64,000 nucleotides of DNA from Psychrobacter urativorans. Its GTDB lineage: Bacteria > Pseudomonadota > Gammaproteobacteria > Pseudomonadales > Moraxellaceae. Location of the stretch: contig NZ_CAJHBR010000005.1 of assembly GCF_904846695.1 (NCBI RefSeq), positions 102,990-166,989 on the forward strand. Direction: 5' to 3'. The notes under the pieces are model-generated. The model was not told where the DNA came from. It was given only the letters and a program-made list of their open reading frames with translations, and searched no databases. A program made the position numbers and the translations under genes. Of the stretch, positions 1 to 9,053 are shown piece after piece (positions within the stretch are counted from its first letter, which is position 1; every line of letters starts with the position of its first letter).

Positions 1-1008
1 AAAGGTCTCCTGATAAAAAAGCGGCAACATGGAGATTACGGCTAGCTCGGAGCCGAAAGTTGCAAAGTATAAAATGTTCAAAACACCTACTTGTTTAAAG
101 TCGTAACGGTGTGCTTCAGGCATAGGCGTAGTGAATATCTCTTTATTAAAACGATAGCTACTCACAAATTCGTAAAGATAAAGAACAATCAAGCCAATAT
201 AAATAATATTAACACTGGAGTGACTGATTAAATGCACACCGGCAGGTGACAACTTCCAAGTCAATAAAGCTAATGCCAAATACATCGGCAGCTTAAACAC
301 CATCATCAGCCAAAAGTCACCGGCTGAGGTCACCATCATAGCTCCAGACTTTTTCGGTTTAAAATACGTCGCTCCTTTAGGCGCATCACGTACCAACTTA
401 TAAAATATCACACTATAAAGCATCATCACCACGCCCGAGGTTGCAGTCGCATAACGCCAGCCTTCATCGCCCCCAAATATGGCCGCCGCGATGATAGCAA
501 TTGTGGGTAACAATAATGCCGCTGCTGCTGAACCAAAGTTACCCCAGCCACCATAAATACCTTCGGCTGTGCCCAGCTCACTAGCCGGAAACCAATCACT
601 CATCAGACGAATACCCACGACAAAACCTGCCCCTACAAAACCCAGCAAAAAACGCGACAAAGCTAAAGTATTATAATCTTGAGCAAAAGCGAAGGTAAAA
701 CAGGGAAGCGCTCCAATAGCCAAAATCGCAGTATACACCAAGCGTGGACCGAAGCGATCCGTGAGCATTCCTACAATAACTCGGGCTGGGATAGTTAAGG
801 CCACATTTAAAATCAGCAGCGTCTTCACTTGATCTCTAGTCAGATTAAGACTCTCGCCAATCGCTGATAAAAAAGGCGCATGATTAAACCATACAAAAAA
901 GGTGAAGAAAAATGCCATCCACCCTAAATGCAGAATCCTGTTTTTACCGGTAAAAGATAAGACGTTGATCTTGTCTTTAGAGGGAGGAATGAGCAGTGAC
1001 GATGACAT
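1..1008 (-). CDS. narK: NarK/NasA-type nitrate/nitrite MFS transporter (3' part outside window)
   Basis: A reading frame enters from the left edge and is open for 336 codons; the C-terminus lies outside the window. The ATG at 1008 is preceded by AAGGA eight bases upstream. Seen: an N-terminal stretch with F-x-W-F-N-H-A, then an MFS loop motif (MLTDRFGPR) and the glycine-rich helix containing GIYGGWGNFGSA, which is the family's nitrate signature region. Members are 12-helix inner-membrane proteins that import nitrate and/or exchange it for nitrite. The gene is divergent from nirBD, which fits supply of substrate to the nitrite reductase. Whether the physiology is assimilatory or respiratory cannot be decided here, because no nitrate reductase is in view. 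Confidence 0.9.
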   Translation of the reverse strand, partial: MSSSLLIPPSKDKINVLSFTGKNRILHLGWMAFFFTFFVWFNHAPFLSAIGESLNLTRDQVKTLLILNVALTIPARVIVGMLTDRFGPRLVYTAILAIGALPCFTFAFAQDYNTLALSRFLLGFVGAGFVVGIRLMSDWFPASELGTAEGIYGGWGNFGSAAAALLLPTIAIIAAAIFGGDEGWRYATATSGVVMMLYSVIFYKLVRDAPKGATYFKPKKSGAMMVTSAGDFWLMMVFKLPMYLALALLTWKLSPAGVHLISHSSVNIIYIGLIVLYLYEFVSSYRFNKEIFTTPMPEAHRYDFKQVGVLNILYFATFGSELAVISMLPLFYQETF

Positions 1009-1463
1009 AGGCGATTTCCTTATGTGGCTAACCTTGGATAGTTGCAATAAGTTAAATACAGAAACTTATCAGTTAGAACAGCTATCAAGGTGCAATGGCT
1101 ATGCCATCTGCCCTTATAAAAATCGTTATACGCCTGAAATTCCGTCAACACTTCAAGCAGTAACGCTTAGTGTTAAGTGACTTGTAAGTAATCTTTAACC
1201 GTAAATCGATAATAAATAAAACTCAACTATAGGGCACTAATGACGACAGCTAACCCGCTTAATAAATACCAATGCAGTGCATTGAACAGGTTATTTTGGT
1301 GCAGTGATACTTTGCTAACAACCCACTCTAGACTTACCATTATTACTTTTATGAGTAGTAAACCACCTTCTTCAAATAGTTTCAAACCCCCTGATACTAC
1401 CACCCCTGTCTTGATATGACTCTTATAAACTATCGATCATAAACCACCTTCTAGCACTAGGCT

Positions 1464-1479
1464 TGGCACAGTTATTGAT
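1464..1479 (+). promoter_or_regulatory. possible sigma-54 promoter for nirBD in a 605-base divergent intergenic region
   Basis: The gene-free stretch 1009-1613 separates narK and nirB. It holds a -24-like TGGCAC followed five bases later by TTGAT, one base off the -12 consensus TTGCW. A 15-bp palindrome (CAATGCA-G-TGCATTG) sits at 1270-1284, about 180 bases upstream, where an activator could bind. NtrC/sigma-54 control of assimilatory nitrite reductase is known in pseudomonads; its use here is inference. The -12 element is imperfect and the distance to the nirB start is about 135 bases. I saw no convincing FNR site and no small gene in the stretch. Confidence 0.3.
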
Positions 1480-1613
1480 GCTTTGTAGGGACAAGAGCCC
1501 ACCTGCTGCTTGTGTTATTAGCTAAGATTAGCCACCTAGGCTGTGATCATAAGGTAGTAATAACGGTATTCAGGTAGCTCTATCTAAACCAGCCCATTAT
1601 CAAGGATAAGCGC

Positions 1614-4202
1614 ATGAGTAACCCTACAGTGAGTACGTCGCATAAACCGAAGTTAGTAGTGGTTGGCAATGGCATGGTCGGCCATCACTTTATCACCAAA
1701 ATCATTGAGCAAGGCTTGCATGAGTGCTTTGATATCCATGTATTCGCTGAGGAAGACCGCCCGGCTTATGATCGTGTATATCTGTCCAGCTACTTTGAGC
1801 ATAAGGATGCCAGCAAGCTCAACTTGGTCGACCTCGCCACCTATGAGTCCGCCAGGGTCAATCTGCACTTAAATCAGCGCATTGTCGATATCGATGCCGC
1901 TAATAAGTGCATCACGACCAAAGATGGCGAGCAGATAGGCTACGCTGAGCTGGTACTGGCAACGGGGTCGTATCCTTTTGTACCGCCAATCGAAGGCAAA
2001 GACCATCCGCACTGCCATGTGTATCGAACCATTGCCGATTTGGATGAGATACTGGCGATCGCTGAGCTGCCCAAAGTCAAAAAGGGCGTGGTGGTTGGGG
2101 GTGGTCTATTGGGGCTTGAGGCGGCGAAAGCCTTAGTAACATTAGGCCTTGAGACTTATGTAGTGGAGTTTGCCCCGCAGCTTATGGGCGTGCAATTAGA
2201 CCCTGCTGGCGGCGAGATACTCAAACAAAAAATCGAAGCCCTTGGGGTGACGGTACTGACGGGTAAAAATACCCAACAGATCATCGATAACAACAGCGTG
2301 CAGAGCGAAGATGATCATTATCTGACGATGCAGTTTACCGATGAGACTTCGCTCGATACCGATATGATCGTCTTTAGTGCCGGTATTCGGCCGCAAGATG
2401 GCATTGTGAAAAACAACTCGCAGTGCGGCGTTGAGCTGGGCGCGCGCGGTGGTATTTTAATCGATGGACAGTGCCGTACTACTGCTGAGAATATATACGC
2501 GATTGGCGAGTGTGCGGTGTGGGACAATAAGGTATTTGGTCTAGTGGCACCCGGCTATAGCATGGCGAGTATTTGCGCCGCACAAATCGCTGGTGATACT
2601 AAGCAAACCTTCGCTGGTGCGGATATGAGTACTAAGCTCAAACTCATGGGCGTGGACGTGGGTAGTATCGGTGACGCGCAAGGCAAGACTGAGGGCAGCT
2701 TAAGCTACTTGTACCAAAACCCTAAAGAGGGCATTTATAAAAAGCTGGTCACCACCGATGATAATAAAAAGCTACTGGGTGCAGTACTAGTCGGCGATAC
2801 CGAGGACTATAACAACCTATTACAGTTGTATCTGAACGATATCGACCTGCCCGCTCATCCTGAGAGCTTGATATTGCCCAATGTTGAAAAGCCGGTAATG
2901 GGTATTGAAAACCTTCCCGACACCGCGACTATTTGCTCTTGCTATAACGTCAGCAAAGGCGATATCTGCGCAGCGGTCGAGGGCGGCGCCTATTCAATAG
3001 CGGACGTGAAAGCCTGTACTAGTGCTGCTACAGGCTGTGGCGGCTGTGCGCCCATGGTCAAAGACACCTTAGGCTATCAGTTAGAGGCCCTAGGCTTTGA
3101 AGTCAATAATGACTTATGTGAGCATTTTTCTTACTCGCGTCAAGATTTATACAGCTTAGTTCGGGTGCATGAGATCAAAACCTTTGATGCGCTATTGACT
3201 GAGCATGGTAGTGGCCGCGGCTGTGAGATTTGCAAACCGACTGTTGCCTCTATCTTGGCCTCGTGCTGGAATGATTATGTGCTCAAACCTGAGTTGGCCC
3301 CACTACAAGACAGCAACGATTACTATCTGGGTAATATCCAAAAGGATGGTACCTATTCAGTAGTACCGCGCGTACCAGGTGGCGAGATTACTGCTGACAA
3401 GCTCATTGTGCTGGGTCAAGTGGCCAAAGACTATAACTTATACACTAAGATTACGGGTGGTCAGCGTGTCGACTTGTTTGGTGCAAGACTGGAGCAACTG
3501 CCAGATATCTGGACTGAGCTAGTACAAGCCGGCTTTGAGACGGGACATGCTTATGGCAAATCGCTGCGCACGGTAAAGTCTTGCATTGGCAATAACTGGT
3601 GCCGTTACGGCGTCGATGATAGCATCGGCTTAGCATTAAGACTTGAGGACCGTTATAAAGGGGTACGCTCCCCACATAAAATAAAAATGGGCGTATCTGG
3701 CTGTATGCGAGAATGTGCTGAGGCGCAAAGTAAAGACTTTGGCATGATAGCGACTGAAAATGGCTGGAATTTATTCGTCTGTGGTAATGGCGGTATAACC
3801 CCGCGTCATGGCGAGCTGTTCGCCACCGATCTCGATACTGAAACCCTAGTGCGGTATATCGACCGCATCATTATGTTCTACATTAAGACCGCTGACAAAT
3901 TGCAGCGCACCTCAAAATGGCGGGAGAGCTTAGAGGGCGGTCTTGAGTATCTGCAAGACGTCATCATTAACGATAGTTTAGAGATAGCGGCTGAGCTAGA
4001 AGCACAGATGCAGCTGCTAATTGATAACTATGTCTGCGAGTGGAAAGAGACTATCACTGATACTGAGAAACTCAAACGTTTCCGTCATTTCGTCAATAGC
4101 GAAAAAGGCGATGATAATGTGGTGTTTGTAACTGAGCGCGAACAAATTCGCCCAGCAACTGAGGCTGAAAAAGCCCAGATTAAAACCATTGAACTTGTTT
4201 AG
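1614..4202 (+). CDS. nirB: NADH-dependent nitrite reductase large subunit NirB
   Basis: Catalyses six-electron reduction of nitrite to ammonium in the cytoplasm with NAD(P)H. Domains in order over 862 residues: FAD-binding GxGxxG (18-23) and NAD-binding VVGGGLLGLE (161-170) of the pyridine-nucleotide oxidoreductase part; a BFD-like [2Fe-2S] module with C442, C444, C476 and C479; then the sulfite/nitrite reductase ferredoxin-like half and the siroheme-[4Fe-4S] site with C658-x5-C664 and C698-x3-C702. All cofactor cysteines are present, so the enzyme looks functional. Length is typical of the family. Start: ATG with AAGGATAAG upstream. nirD follows after 51 bases, so the two form an operon. Confidence 0.97.
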   Translation: MSNPTVSTSHKPKLVVVGNGMVGHHFITKIIEQGLHECFDIHVFAEEDRPAYDRVYLSSYFEHKDASKLNLVDLATYESARVNLHLNQRIVDIDAANKCITTKDGEQIGYAELVLATGSYPFVPPIEGKDHPHCHVYRTIADLDEILAIAELPKVKKGVVVGGGLLGLEAAKALVTLGLETYVVEFAPQLMGVQLDPAGGEILKQKIEALGVTVLTGKNTQQIIDNNSVQSEDDHYLTMQFTDETSLDTDMIVFSAGIRPQDGIVKNNSQCGVELGARGGILIDGQCRTTAENIYAIGECAVWDNKVFGLVAPGYSMASICAAQIAGDTKQTFAGADMSTKLKLMGVDVGSIGDAQGKTEGSLSYLYQNPKEGIYKKLVTTDDNKKLLGAVLVGDTEDYNNLLQLYLNDIDLPAHPESLILPNVEKPVMGIENLPDTATICSCYNVSKGDICAAVEGGAYSIADVKACTSAATGCGGCAPMVKDTLGYQLEALGFEVNNDLCEHFSYSRQDLYSLVRVHEIKTFDALLTEHGSGRGCEICKPTVASILASCWNDYVLKPELAPLQDSNDYYLGNIQKDGTYSVVPRVPGGEITADKLIVLGQVAKDYNLYTKITGGQRVDLFGARLEQLPDIWTELVQAGFETGHAYGKSLRTVKSCIGNNWCRYGVDDSIGLALRLEDRYKGVRSPHKIKMGVSGCMRECAEAQSKDFGMIATENGWNLFVCGNGGITPRHGELFATDLDTETLVRYIDRIIMFYIKTADKLQRTSKWRESLEGGLEYLQDVIINDSLEIAAELEAQMQLLIDNYVCEWKETITDTEKLKRFRHFVNSEKGDDNVVFVTEREQIRPATEAEKAQIKTIELV

Positions 4203-4253
4203 GCTGCCGTTCGTTGTCGTTAACCTTTACCCTTACTCTTTAAGGATTATCTA

Positions 4254-4619
4254 ATGTCCCAGCAAACCGTTTGTAAACTTCATGATATCATTCCAGAGAC
4301 TGGTGTCTGCGCACTAATCAATGGCAAACAGGTCGCCATCTTTTGTACTAAGCAAGCAGAACTGTTCGCGGTTGATAATTATGATCCTTTTAGTCAAGCC
4401 AACGTACTCTCTAGAGGTTTACTTGGTGATACCGTTATCACTGATCATAAAGGTGTAGAGAAGGCCGTACTTTATGTCGCCTCCCCTATTTATAAGCAGC
4501 GTTTTAATCTGGCTACTGGTCAGTGCTTAGATGATGACAGTATCCAGATTGACACTTATCCTGTGCAATTAGAAGGTGACGATGTCGTCATTAGCAGCCC
4601 TCTATCTGATGCTGGTTAA
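4254..4619 (+). CDS. nirD: nitrite reductase small subunit NirD
   Basis: A 121-residue Rieske-fold small subunit of the NirBD nitrite reductase. Like other NirD proteins it lacks the Cys-x-His / Cys-x-x-His cluster ligands of true Rieske proteins; the conserved features seen are VCALINGKQVAIFCT near residues 18-32 and SPIYKQRFNL around 97-106, the position equivalent to the second cluster loop. Start: ATG preceded by TAAGGATTATCTA. It lies 51 bases after nirB on the same strand and is surely cotranscribed. No nirC or siroheme synthase gene follows. Confidence 0.93.
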   Translation: MSQQTVCKLHDIIPETGVCALINGKQVAIFCTKQAELFAVDNYDPFSQANVLSRGLLGDTVITDHKGVEKAVLYVASPIYKQRFNLATGQCLDDDSIQIDTYPVQLEGDDVVISSPLSDAG

Positions 4620-4819
4620 CGGCTAGCGGCTGGCGCTTATGAGTCCATGCATCCTTGATTATTGCCTATTTACAGGGCTGTTTATAAAGCTAGAAGCCAT
4701 AAGTGTAGAGATAAAACACTGCGGTTATGGCGATGGACTACTTGGCTGTATTCCTGTTAATGAACGACACTAGTTGTCTGCTGCGCCTATATCATTAGGG
4801 CTCACACAATGGCTGTCTC

Positions 4820-4840
4820 ATACGACAACCGTTGTCGTAT
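4820..4840. promoter_or_regulatory. perfect 21-bp palindrome, likely operator of the radical SAM gene pair
   Basis: Arms ATACGACAAC and GTTGTCGTAT flank a single central C, with no mismatch. It lies 89 bases upstream of the radical SAM start, in the gene-free stretch 4620-4928, where I see nothing else definite. The compact symmetry and promoter-proximal position suggest a dimeric repressor site rather than a terminator, because no T-run follows on either strand. It does not match the CTGT-N8-ACAG LexA box. The regulator is not in the window as far as I can tell. Confidence 0.5.
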
Positions 4841-4928
4841 AGTTTTGTTGTTTATCCAATAATTACAGTGACTTACCTAGCACTTTGCTAAAATAGTCTT
4901 CTACTAATTAAGTGGTAAATCCTTACTT

Positions 4929-6197
4929 ATGGCAACCATCAATTATGAAAGACTACAAGGCAAGCTGAACATTTTGGCCGATGCTGCCAAGTATGATGTT
5001 TCTTGCTCCTCCTCTGCTGGCACGCGTAAGAACCAAGGCGGTGGCTTGGGTGATGCCTCAGCGACTGGTATTTGTCACAGCTATACTGAAGACGGTCGCT
5101 GTGTCAGCCTACTGAAAATTTTATTAACCAATCATTGTATTTATGACTGTGCTTACTGTACTTCTCGTAAGAGCAATGACACTATACGTGCCGCTTTTAG
5201 CGTCGAAGAAGTAGTCGATTTGACTATGCAGTTTTATCGTCGTAACTATATCGAAGGCTTATTTCTCAGCTCCGGTATCTTTAAAAGCGGTGATTACACT
5301 ATGGAGCGCTTAGTCGAGGTTGCTAAGATCCTGCGTACTCGTGAACGTTTTAATGGCTATATTCATCTAAAGACTATCCCTGGTGCCTCAAAAGAGCTGC
5401 TATTAGAAGCGGGCCTGTATGCCGATCGCTTGAGCGTTAATATCGAAATTCCTACTAAGTCCGGCTTAGCACTACTAGCACCAGAGAAGTCACATGAGCA
5501 ACTAAAAGCCCCAATGGAAACGGTGAAAGAAGAAATCATCACTATCCGTGAAAGTCGTAAAACCCATAAAAAAGCACCAAAATTTGTCCCAGCTGGTCAG
5601 ACCAGTCAGATGATCGTTGGCGCTAGTAACGAGACAGATCTACAAGTTATCCAGCTATCGAGTCACTTTTATAAACAATACGATCTCAAACGCGTCTATT
5701 ACTCTGGCTATGTGCCGATGCTGTCTGACAGCCGCTTGCCAGCAATTGGTACTCCAGTACCGATGATTCGTGAAAACCGTCTCTATCAAGCCGACTGGTT
5801 AATGCGCTTTTACGGCTTTGGGGCTCATGAAATTGTCGAGCCGGATTCACCGTTTTTAGATCTAGATTGTGATCCTAAGTTGGCTTGGGCGATTCGTCAT
5901 CGTGAGCATTTCCCTGTTAATATTCAAACCGCCTCTTACGAGATGATCGTCCGGATTCCTGGCATTGGGGTTAAGACTGCTAAAAAGATAGTAAAAGCCC
6001 GTAAGTTTAATCAGCTAACTTTATATCATCTAAAGAAAATGGGCGCAGCGGTAAACCGCGCTAAATACTTTATCGCCACTACTGGTAAGAACGAGCACCT
6101 CTCGCATCTGACTCGTGATAACTTTCGACAGTATGTATTGGCGCAAACTCAGACTAAGTTTAAAGATCAGCGTAGTGGCCAGTTAGCTTTATTTTAA
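4929..6197 (+). CDS. putative DNA modification/repair radical SAM protein (TIGR03916 type)
   Basis: A 422-residue protein with the radical SAM motif C70-x3-C74-x2-C77, preceded by the family's glycine-rich N-terminal segment (GTRKNQGGGLGD, 31-42). The C-terminus has a helix-hairpin-helix DNA-binding motif (IPGIGVKTAKKIVKARKF, about residues 340-358). The reaction is unknown; the HhH tail and the name of the family point to action on DNA or nucleotides. It is followed after 61 bases by its usual partner (6259-7131), a gene pair recurring in many bacteria. Start: first ATG, with no strong ribosome site. Confidence 0.85.
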   Translation: MATINYERLQGKLNILADAAKYDVSCSSSAGTRKNQGGGLGDASATGICHSYTEDGRCVSLLKILLTNHCIYDCAYCTSRKSNDTIRAAFSVEEVVDLTMQFYRRNYIEGLFLSSGIFKSGDYTMERLVEVAKILRTRERFNGYIHLKTIPGASKELLLEAGLYADRLSVNIEIPTKSGLALLAPEKSHEQLKAPMETVKEEIITIRESRKTHKKAPKFVPAGQTSQMIVGASNETDLQVIQLSSHFYKQYDLKRVYYSGYVPMLSDSRLPAIGTPVPMIRENRLYQADWLMRFYGFGAHEIVEPDSPFLDLDCDPKLAWAIRHREHFPVNIQTASYEMIVRIPGIGVKTAKKIVKARKFNQLTLYHLKKMGAAVNRAKYFIATTGKNEHLSHLTRDNFRQYVLAQTQTKFKDQRSGQLALF

Positions 6198-6258
6198 ACA
6201 GTGCGGCAATCATCACCTCTATCTGAGCCGATTTAATTGATAGCAACTTGAGGAAAAT

Positions 6259-7131
6259 ATGTCAGCACTGATCGCAAAAGACAGCTATTCGCTAGGTCAT
6301 TTGACCGCTAGTATCGTGCTTTATGAGCCAAGCTTTGAGGGTTGGCTCAGCGCTGTATATTATGTGTACGATAATAAACTTCAGCACGATCCGAGCTTAC
6401 AGTTGACCGCCCAAGATTGTTATGTCCCCTCATTGATTAGTGCCGCTAGTAGTGTGGCTATCGATGATGAAAAAGCTCAAAGAGTGTTAATCAAGTTAAA
6501 TAAGCTACTAGGCCGCTCAGGTATGCGCCAAGTCCTATGGGGCTTTTTATCCGAAAAGATGGACATCGGTACTACCTTATTTCAGGTAATCAAATACGCC
6601 ATCGACTATCCTAAGCGCGCCATCTTACAAGACTTAGGTAATCTTTATGTGTTGGAGTTGGCACAAACGGTAAAGTCAGTTGGGCGAGAAAAACATCGTA
6701 TGGAAGCTTTTGTGCGCTTTGAGCACACTACCGATGATATTTATTTTGCTCGAGTAGAACCTGATTTCAATGTGTTGCCATTGATTGGAGAGCACTTTCG
6801 CCAACGCTATCAGGATCAACATTGGGCGATTTATGACTTAGCCCGTGGCTATGGTATTTACTACGACAAAAGCCAAAGTACAGCCTCTCGCCCGGCCGAA
6901 TTGCAAACTATTACCGACCTTGATAATGCGGTGCTGCGCAATCCGGCCAGCATTCATAGTGCTGATGAGCAGCGTTATCAGCGCTTTTGGCAAGGTTACT
7001 TTACTAATGTTAATATCAAAGAGCGCAAAAACTCACGGCTACACAAGCAATATTTGCCGCAGCGCTATTGGAAGTATCTTAGCGAAAAACAAATACTCCC
7101 TAATGCCGACTATCTACAAAAGCGTCGTTAG
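6259..7131 (+). CDS. TIGR03915-family protein, partner of the radical SAM protein
   Basis: A 290-residue protein of the SAM-linked family annotated as probable DNA metabolism protein (DUF4130-like). Recognisable features are FEGWLSAVYYVYD near residues 28-40 and the C-terminal segment ERKNSRLHKQYLPQRYWKYL (251-270). No catalytic motif can be named. It follows the radical SAM gene by 61 bases with GAGGAAAAT before the ATG, and the pair is almost certainly an operon. The conserved link implies a shared substrate, perhaps a modified or damaged base, but this is inference. Elsewhere the domain is reported near uracil-DNA glycosylase-like modules; none is visible here. Confidence 0.8.
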   Translation: MSALIAKDSYSLGHLTASIVLYEPSFEGWLSAVYYVYDNKLQHDPSLQLTAQDCYVPSLISAASSVAIDDEKAQRVLIKLNKLLGRSGMRQVLWGFLSEKMDIGTTLFQVIKYAIDYPKRAILQDLGNLYVLELAQTVKSVGREKHRMEAFVRFEHTTDDIYFARVEPDFNVLPLIGEHFRQRYQDQHWAIYDLARGYGIYYDKSQSTASRPAELQTITDLDNAVLRNPASIHSADEQRYQRFWQGYFTNVNIKERKNSRLHKQYLPQRYWKYLSEKQILPNADYLQKRR

Positions 7132-7341
7132 TGTTGGCTAAAATGGCTCTGCGTTAATAATGAGGGAGCTTGATTAATAAGCTACTATAAATAGCCGTGC
7201 TGTATTTACAACTGCTGGCAAAAGTACTTATTTCTCTAGGCTAGTTTGCGGTTATGGTTGAGTTTTGCTAGTTTTTAACTGACAATAGCAGCTGGCATGC
7301 TTTTTAACCTTTAAATATTTTACTGAGTAGTTGTTGCTACT

Positions 7342-8673
7342 ATGATAGTTATGCGCTTGTTGTCGTCTCTAAAACATGATGAATCCGAACGTGGTATTTT
7401 TCATCTTGGTCGTGCTTTGGTAAAAAACGGCCATACTTCTATTATTATCTCCAGCGCTGACTATGATAATGAGTTAGTCAAACGTCTTGAGCGCGACGGT
7501 ACCTTGTATCACCAATTGCACATGAATAAAAAGTCTTGGATATCGTTATTACAAATCATACCTTTACGTCATTTGATTGAACAGTATAACCCTGACGTCA
7601 TCCACGTGCACTCGCGTACGCCAGCATGGATACTACATTTAGCTCTGCGTCGAGCGCGAGTTAGTCGTCCGCCCAAATTAGTATCGACGATGTATGGTTT
7701 TTATCCTATTAATAAATATTCAAAAGCCCTACTTGACGTCGATACTATTATCACCGTCTCTGACAGCGTGACCAATTATCTCAAAAAAGGTCTGCGCCGT
7801 GAGCATATGGGCAGTAAAGCTATTAGACGTATTTATCGTGGTATTGATACTCGTCGCTACCCTTATCGACACAACCCTTCCGTCTATTGGATACGTCGCA
7901 CCTTTGCTGAATATCCTGAGCTTGAACATAAAAAGTGGCTAGTGTTTCCGACGATTATCGGTCATGAGTACGGTCAAGAATGGCTGATTGATATCTTAGG
8001 TAATTTGCAGGAGCAGTTTCCGCTCATTCATGTGATTATTATGGATGAAGACTATAGAGAGGGTGATGTGGCGCATGAAGACTTTCGCCAGCGTAGCAAT
8101 GCTTTGAACTTGAGTGAGCGCATTACTTATGTCGGTGGCAAACGTAATGATATGCGCGAATGGCTATCAGCAGCCAATATTGTCATGGCTTTAGCCAATC
8201 AGCCTGAGTCTATCGGTATTAACGCCTTGCAAGCCATACATTTAGGGACTCCAGTAATTGGCTGGGATCAAGCGGCGTTCACTGAAATACTACAGCCTTT
8301 GTATCCGCAAGGATTAGTCAAAAAACACAATGCTCAAGCGCTTTGTAAAGCCGTCAGGAACCAGTTAGAGAGTGTTACTCGCCCTAATATGACTGATCTG
8401 TTTACTATGCGTGAAATGATCGAAGAAACCTTAGCCGTTTATCAAGGACTATATAATCAAGCACTGATCGAGGAGCAAGCAACATCGGATGCTTACTCAG
8501 TCATGAGAATAAAAAAACACTTAAAGTCAGGTAGCAAAAACCGCGGCAAAGTATCCGATCGTTTTGCCAGTAATGAGCCTGTAACACCTTATAATAAACC
8601 CTCTACAAAGACAGCTCTGTCTATAGTAAAAGACAAGCCTATGCCGAAAAAAGTGCACAGAGATAATAAATAG
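7342..8673 (+). CDS. glycosyltransferase family 4-like protein
   Basis: A 443-residue GT-B protein. The N-terminal domain has the SSLKHDESERGIFHLGRAL segment typical of nucleotide-sugar transferases working on cell-surface glycans, and IHVHSRTPAW near residue 89. The C-terminal Rossmann half contains NQPESIGINALQAIHLGTPVIGW, with the E-x7-E-type donor-binding region. The last 60 residues are Lys/Arg/Ser-rich and look disordered. The start is uncertain: ATG 7342 and ATG 7351 are both in frame and neither has a good ribosome site. It stands alone, bounded by a terminator at 8742, with no other polysaccharide genes nearby, so its acceptor is unknown. Confidence 0.82.
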   Translation: MIVMRLLSSLKHDESERGIFHLGRALVKNGHTSIIISSADYDNELVKRLERDGTLYHQLHMNKKSWISLLQIIPLRHLIEQYNPDVIHVHSRTPAWILHLALRRARVSRPPKLVSTMYGFYPINKYSKALLDVDTIITVSDSVTNYLKKGLRREHMGSKAIRRIYRGIDTRRYPYRHNPSVYWIRRTFAEYPELEHKKWLVFPTIIGHEYGQEWLIDILGNLQEQFPLIHVIIMDEDYREGDVAHEDFRQRSNALNLSERITYVGGKRNDMREWLSAANIVMALANQPESIGINALQAIHLGTPVIGWDQAAFTEILQPLYPQGLVKKHNAQALCKAVRNQLESVTRPNMTDLFTMREMIEETLAVYQGLYNQALIEEQATSDAYSVMRIKKHLKSGSKNRGKVSDRFASNEPVTPYNKPSTKTALSIVKDKPMPKKVHRDNK

Positions 8674-8741
8674 CAGCTCAATAAAGCTATAGACGTTAAG
8701 TGCTGTGTACTTATTAACAATAACTCTTTATCGCTATAACT

Positions 8742-8777
8742 AAAAAAAGCCTAACATGTTGATGTTGGGCTTTTTTT
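8742..8777 (+). terminator. intrinsic terminator after the glycosyltransferase gene
   Basis: AAAAAAAGCCTAACAT and ATGTTGGGCTTTTTTT pair across a four-base loop with one G-T wobble, followed by a T-run. It lies about 70 bases after the stop at 8673. Confidence 0.85.
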
Positions 8778-8790
8778 ATCTCAATTTTTA

Positions 8791-8952
8791 TTCGATGAAC
8801 TCAGCACTACTGCCCCTCAATACGCTGATATAAATGACAGCTTAACGATTGAACACCTTGAAAAAATCTTCCTTAAGCATCAGGTAGTGAGAGTACAGAC
8901 TAAAGCAATTATTTTTAATGATAGCAATATTGCTTATATTACCCAGCAGTAG
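8791..8952 (+). pseudogene. possible 3' remnant of an unknown gene
   Basis: Within the 380-base stretch 8674-9053 one frame encodes about 53 residues ending at TAG 8950-8952 (starts FDELSTTAPQYADIN). It has balanced, protein-like composition but no start codon or ribosome site, and upstream it runs into the terminator hairpin. I do not recognise the family. It may be the tail of a deleted gene, or chance. Confidence 0.25.
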
Positions 8953-9053
8953 CCAGCAGTAAATACATTGTAAAAGTATTTATTGGTTGGTTTGTTATTT
9001 AGTCCCTATCTTTAAAACATAACTAAAAATGGATTCTAATCCAAGGAGATTTT

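Noticed and set aside
902..1180. 92-codon plus-strand frame
   Set aside because: Opposite strand of the narK 5' end and its promoter; no ribosome site, and the minus strand encodes a clear transporter.
1390..1450. FNR box upstream of nirB
   Set aside because: TTGATATGACTCTTATAA and nearby TCGATCATAA do not form the TTGAT-N4-ATCAA symmetry.
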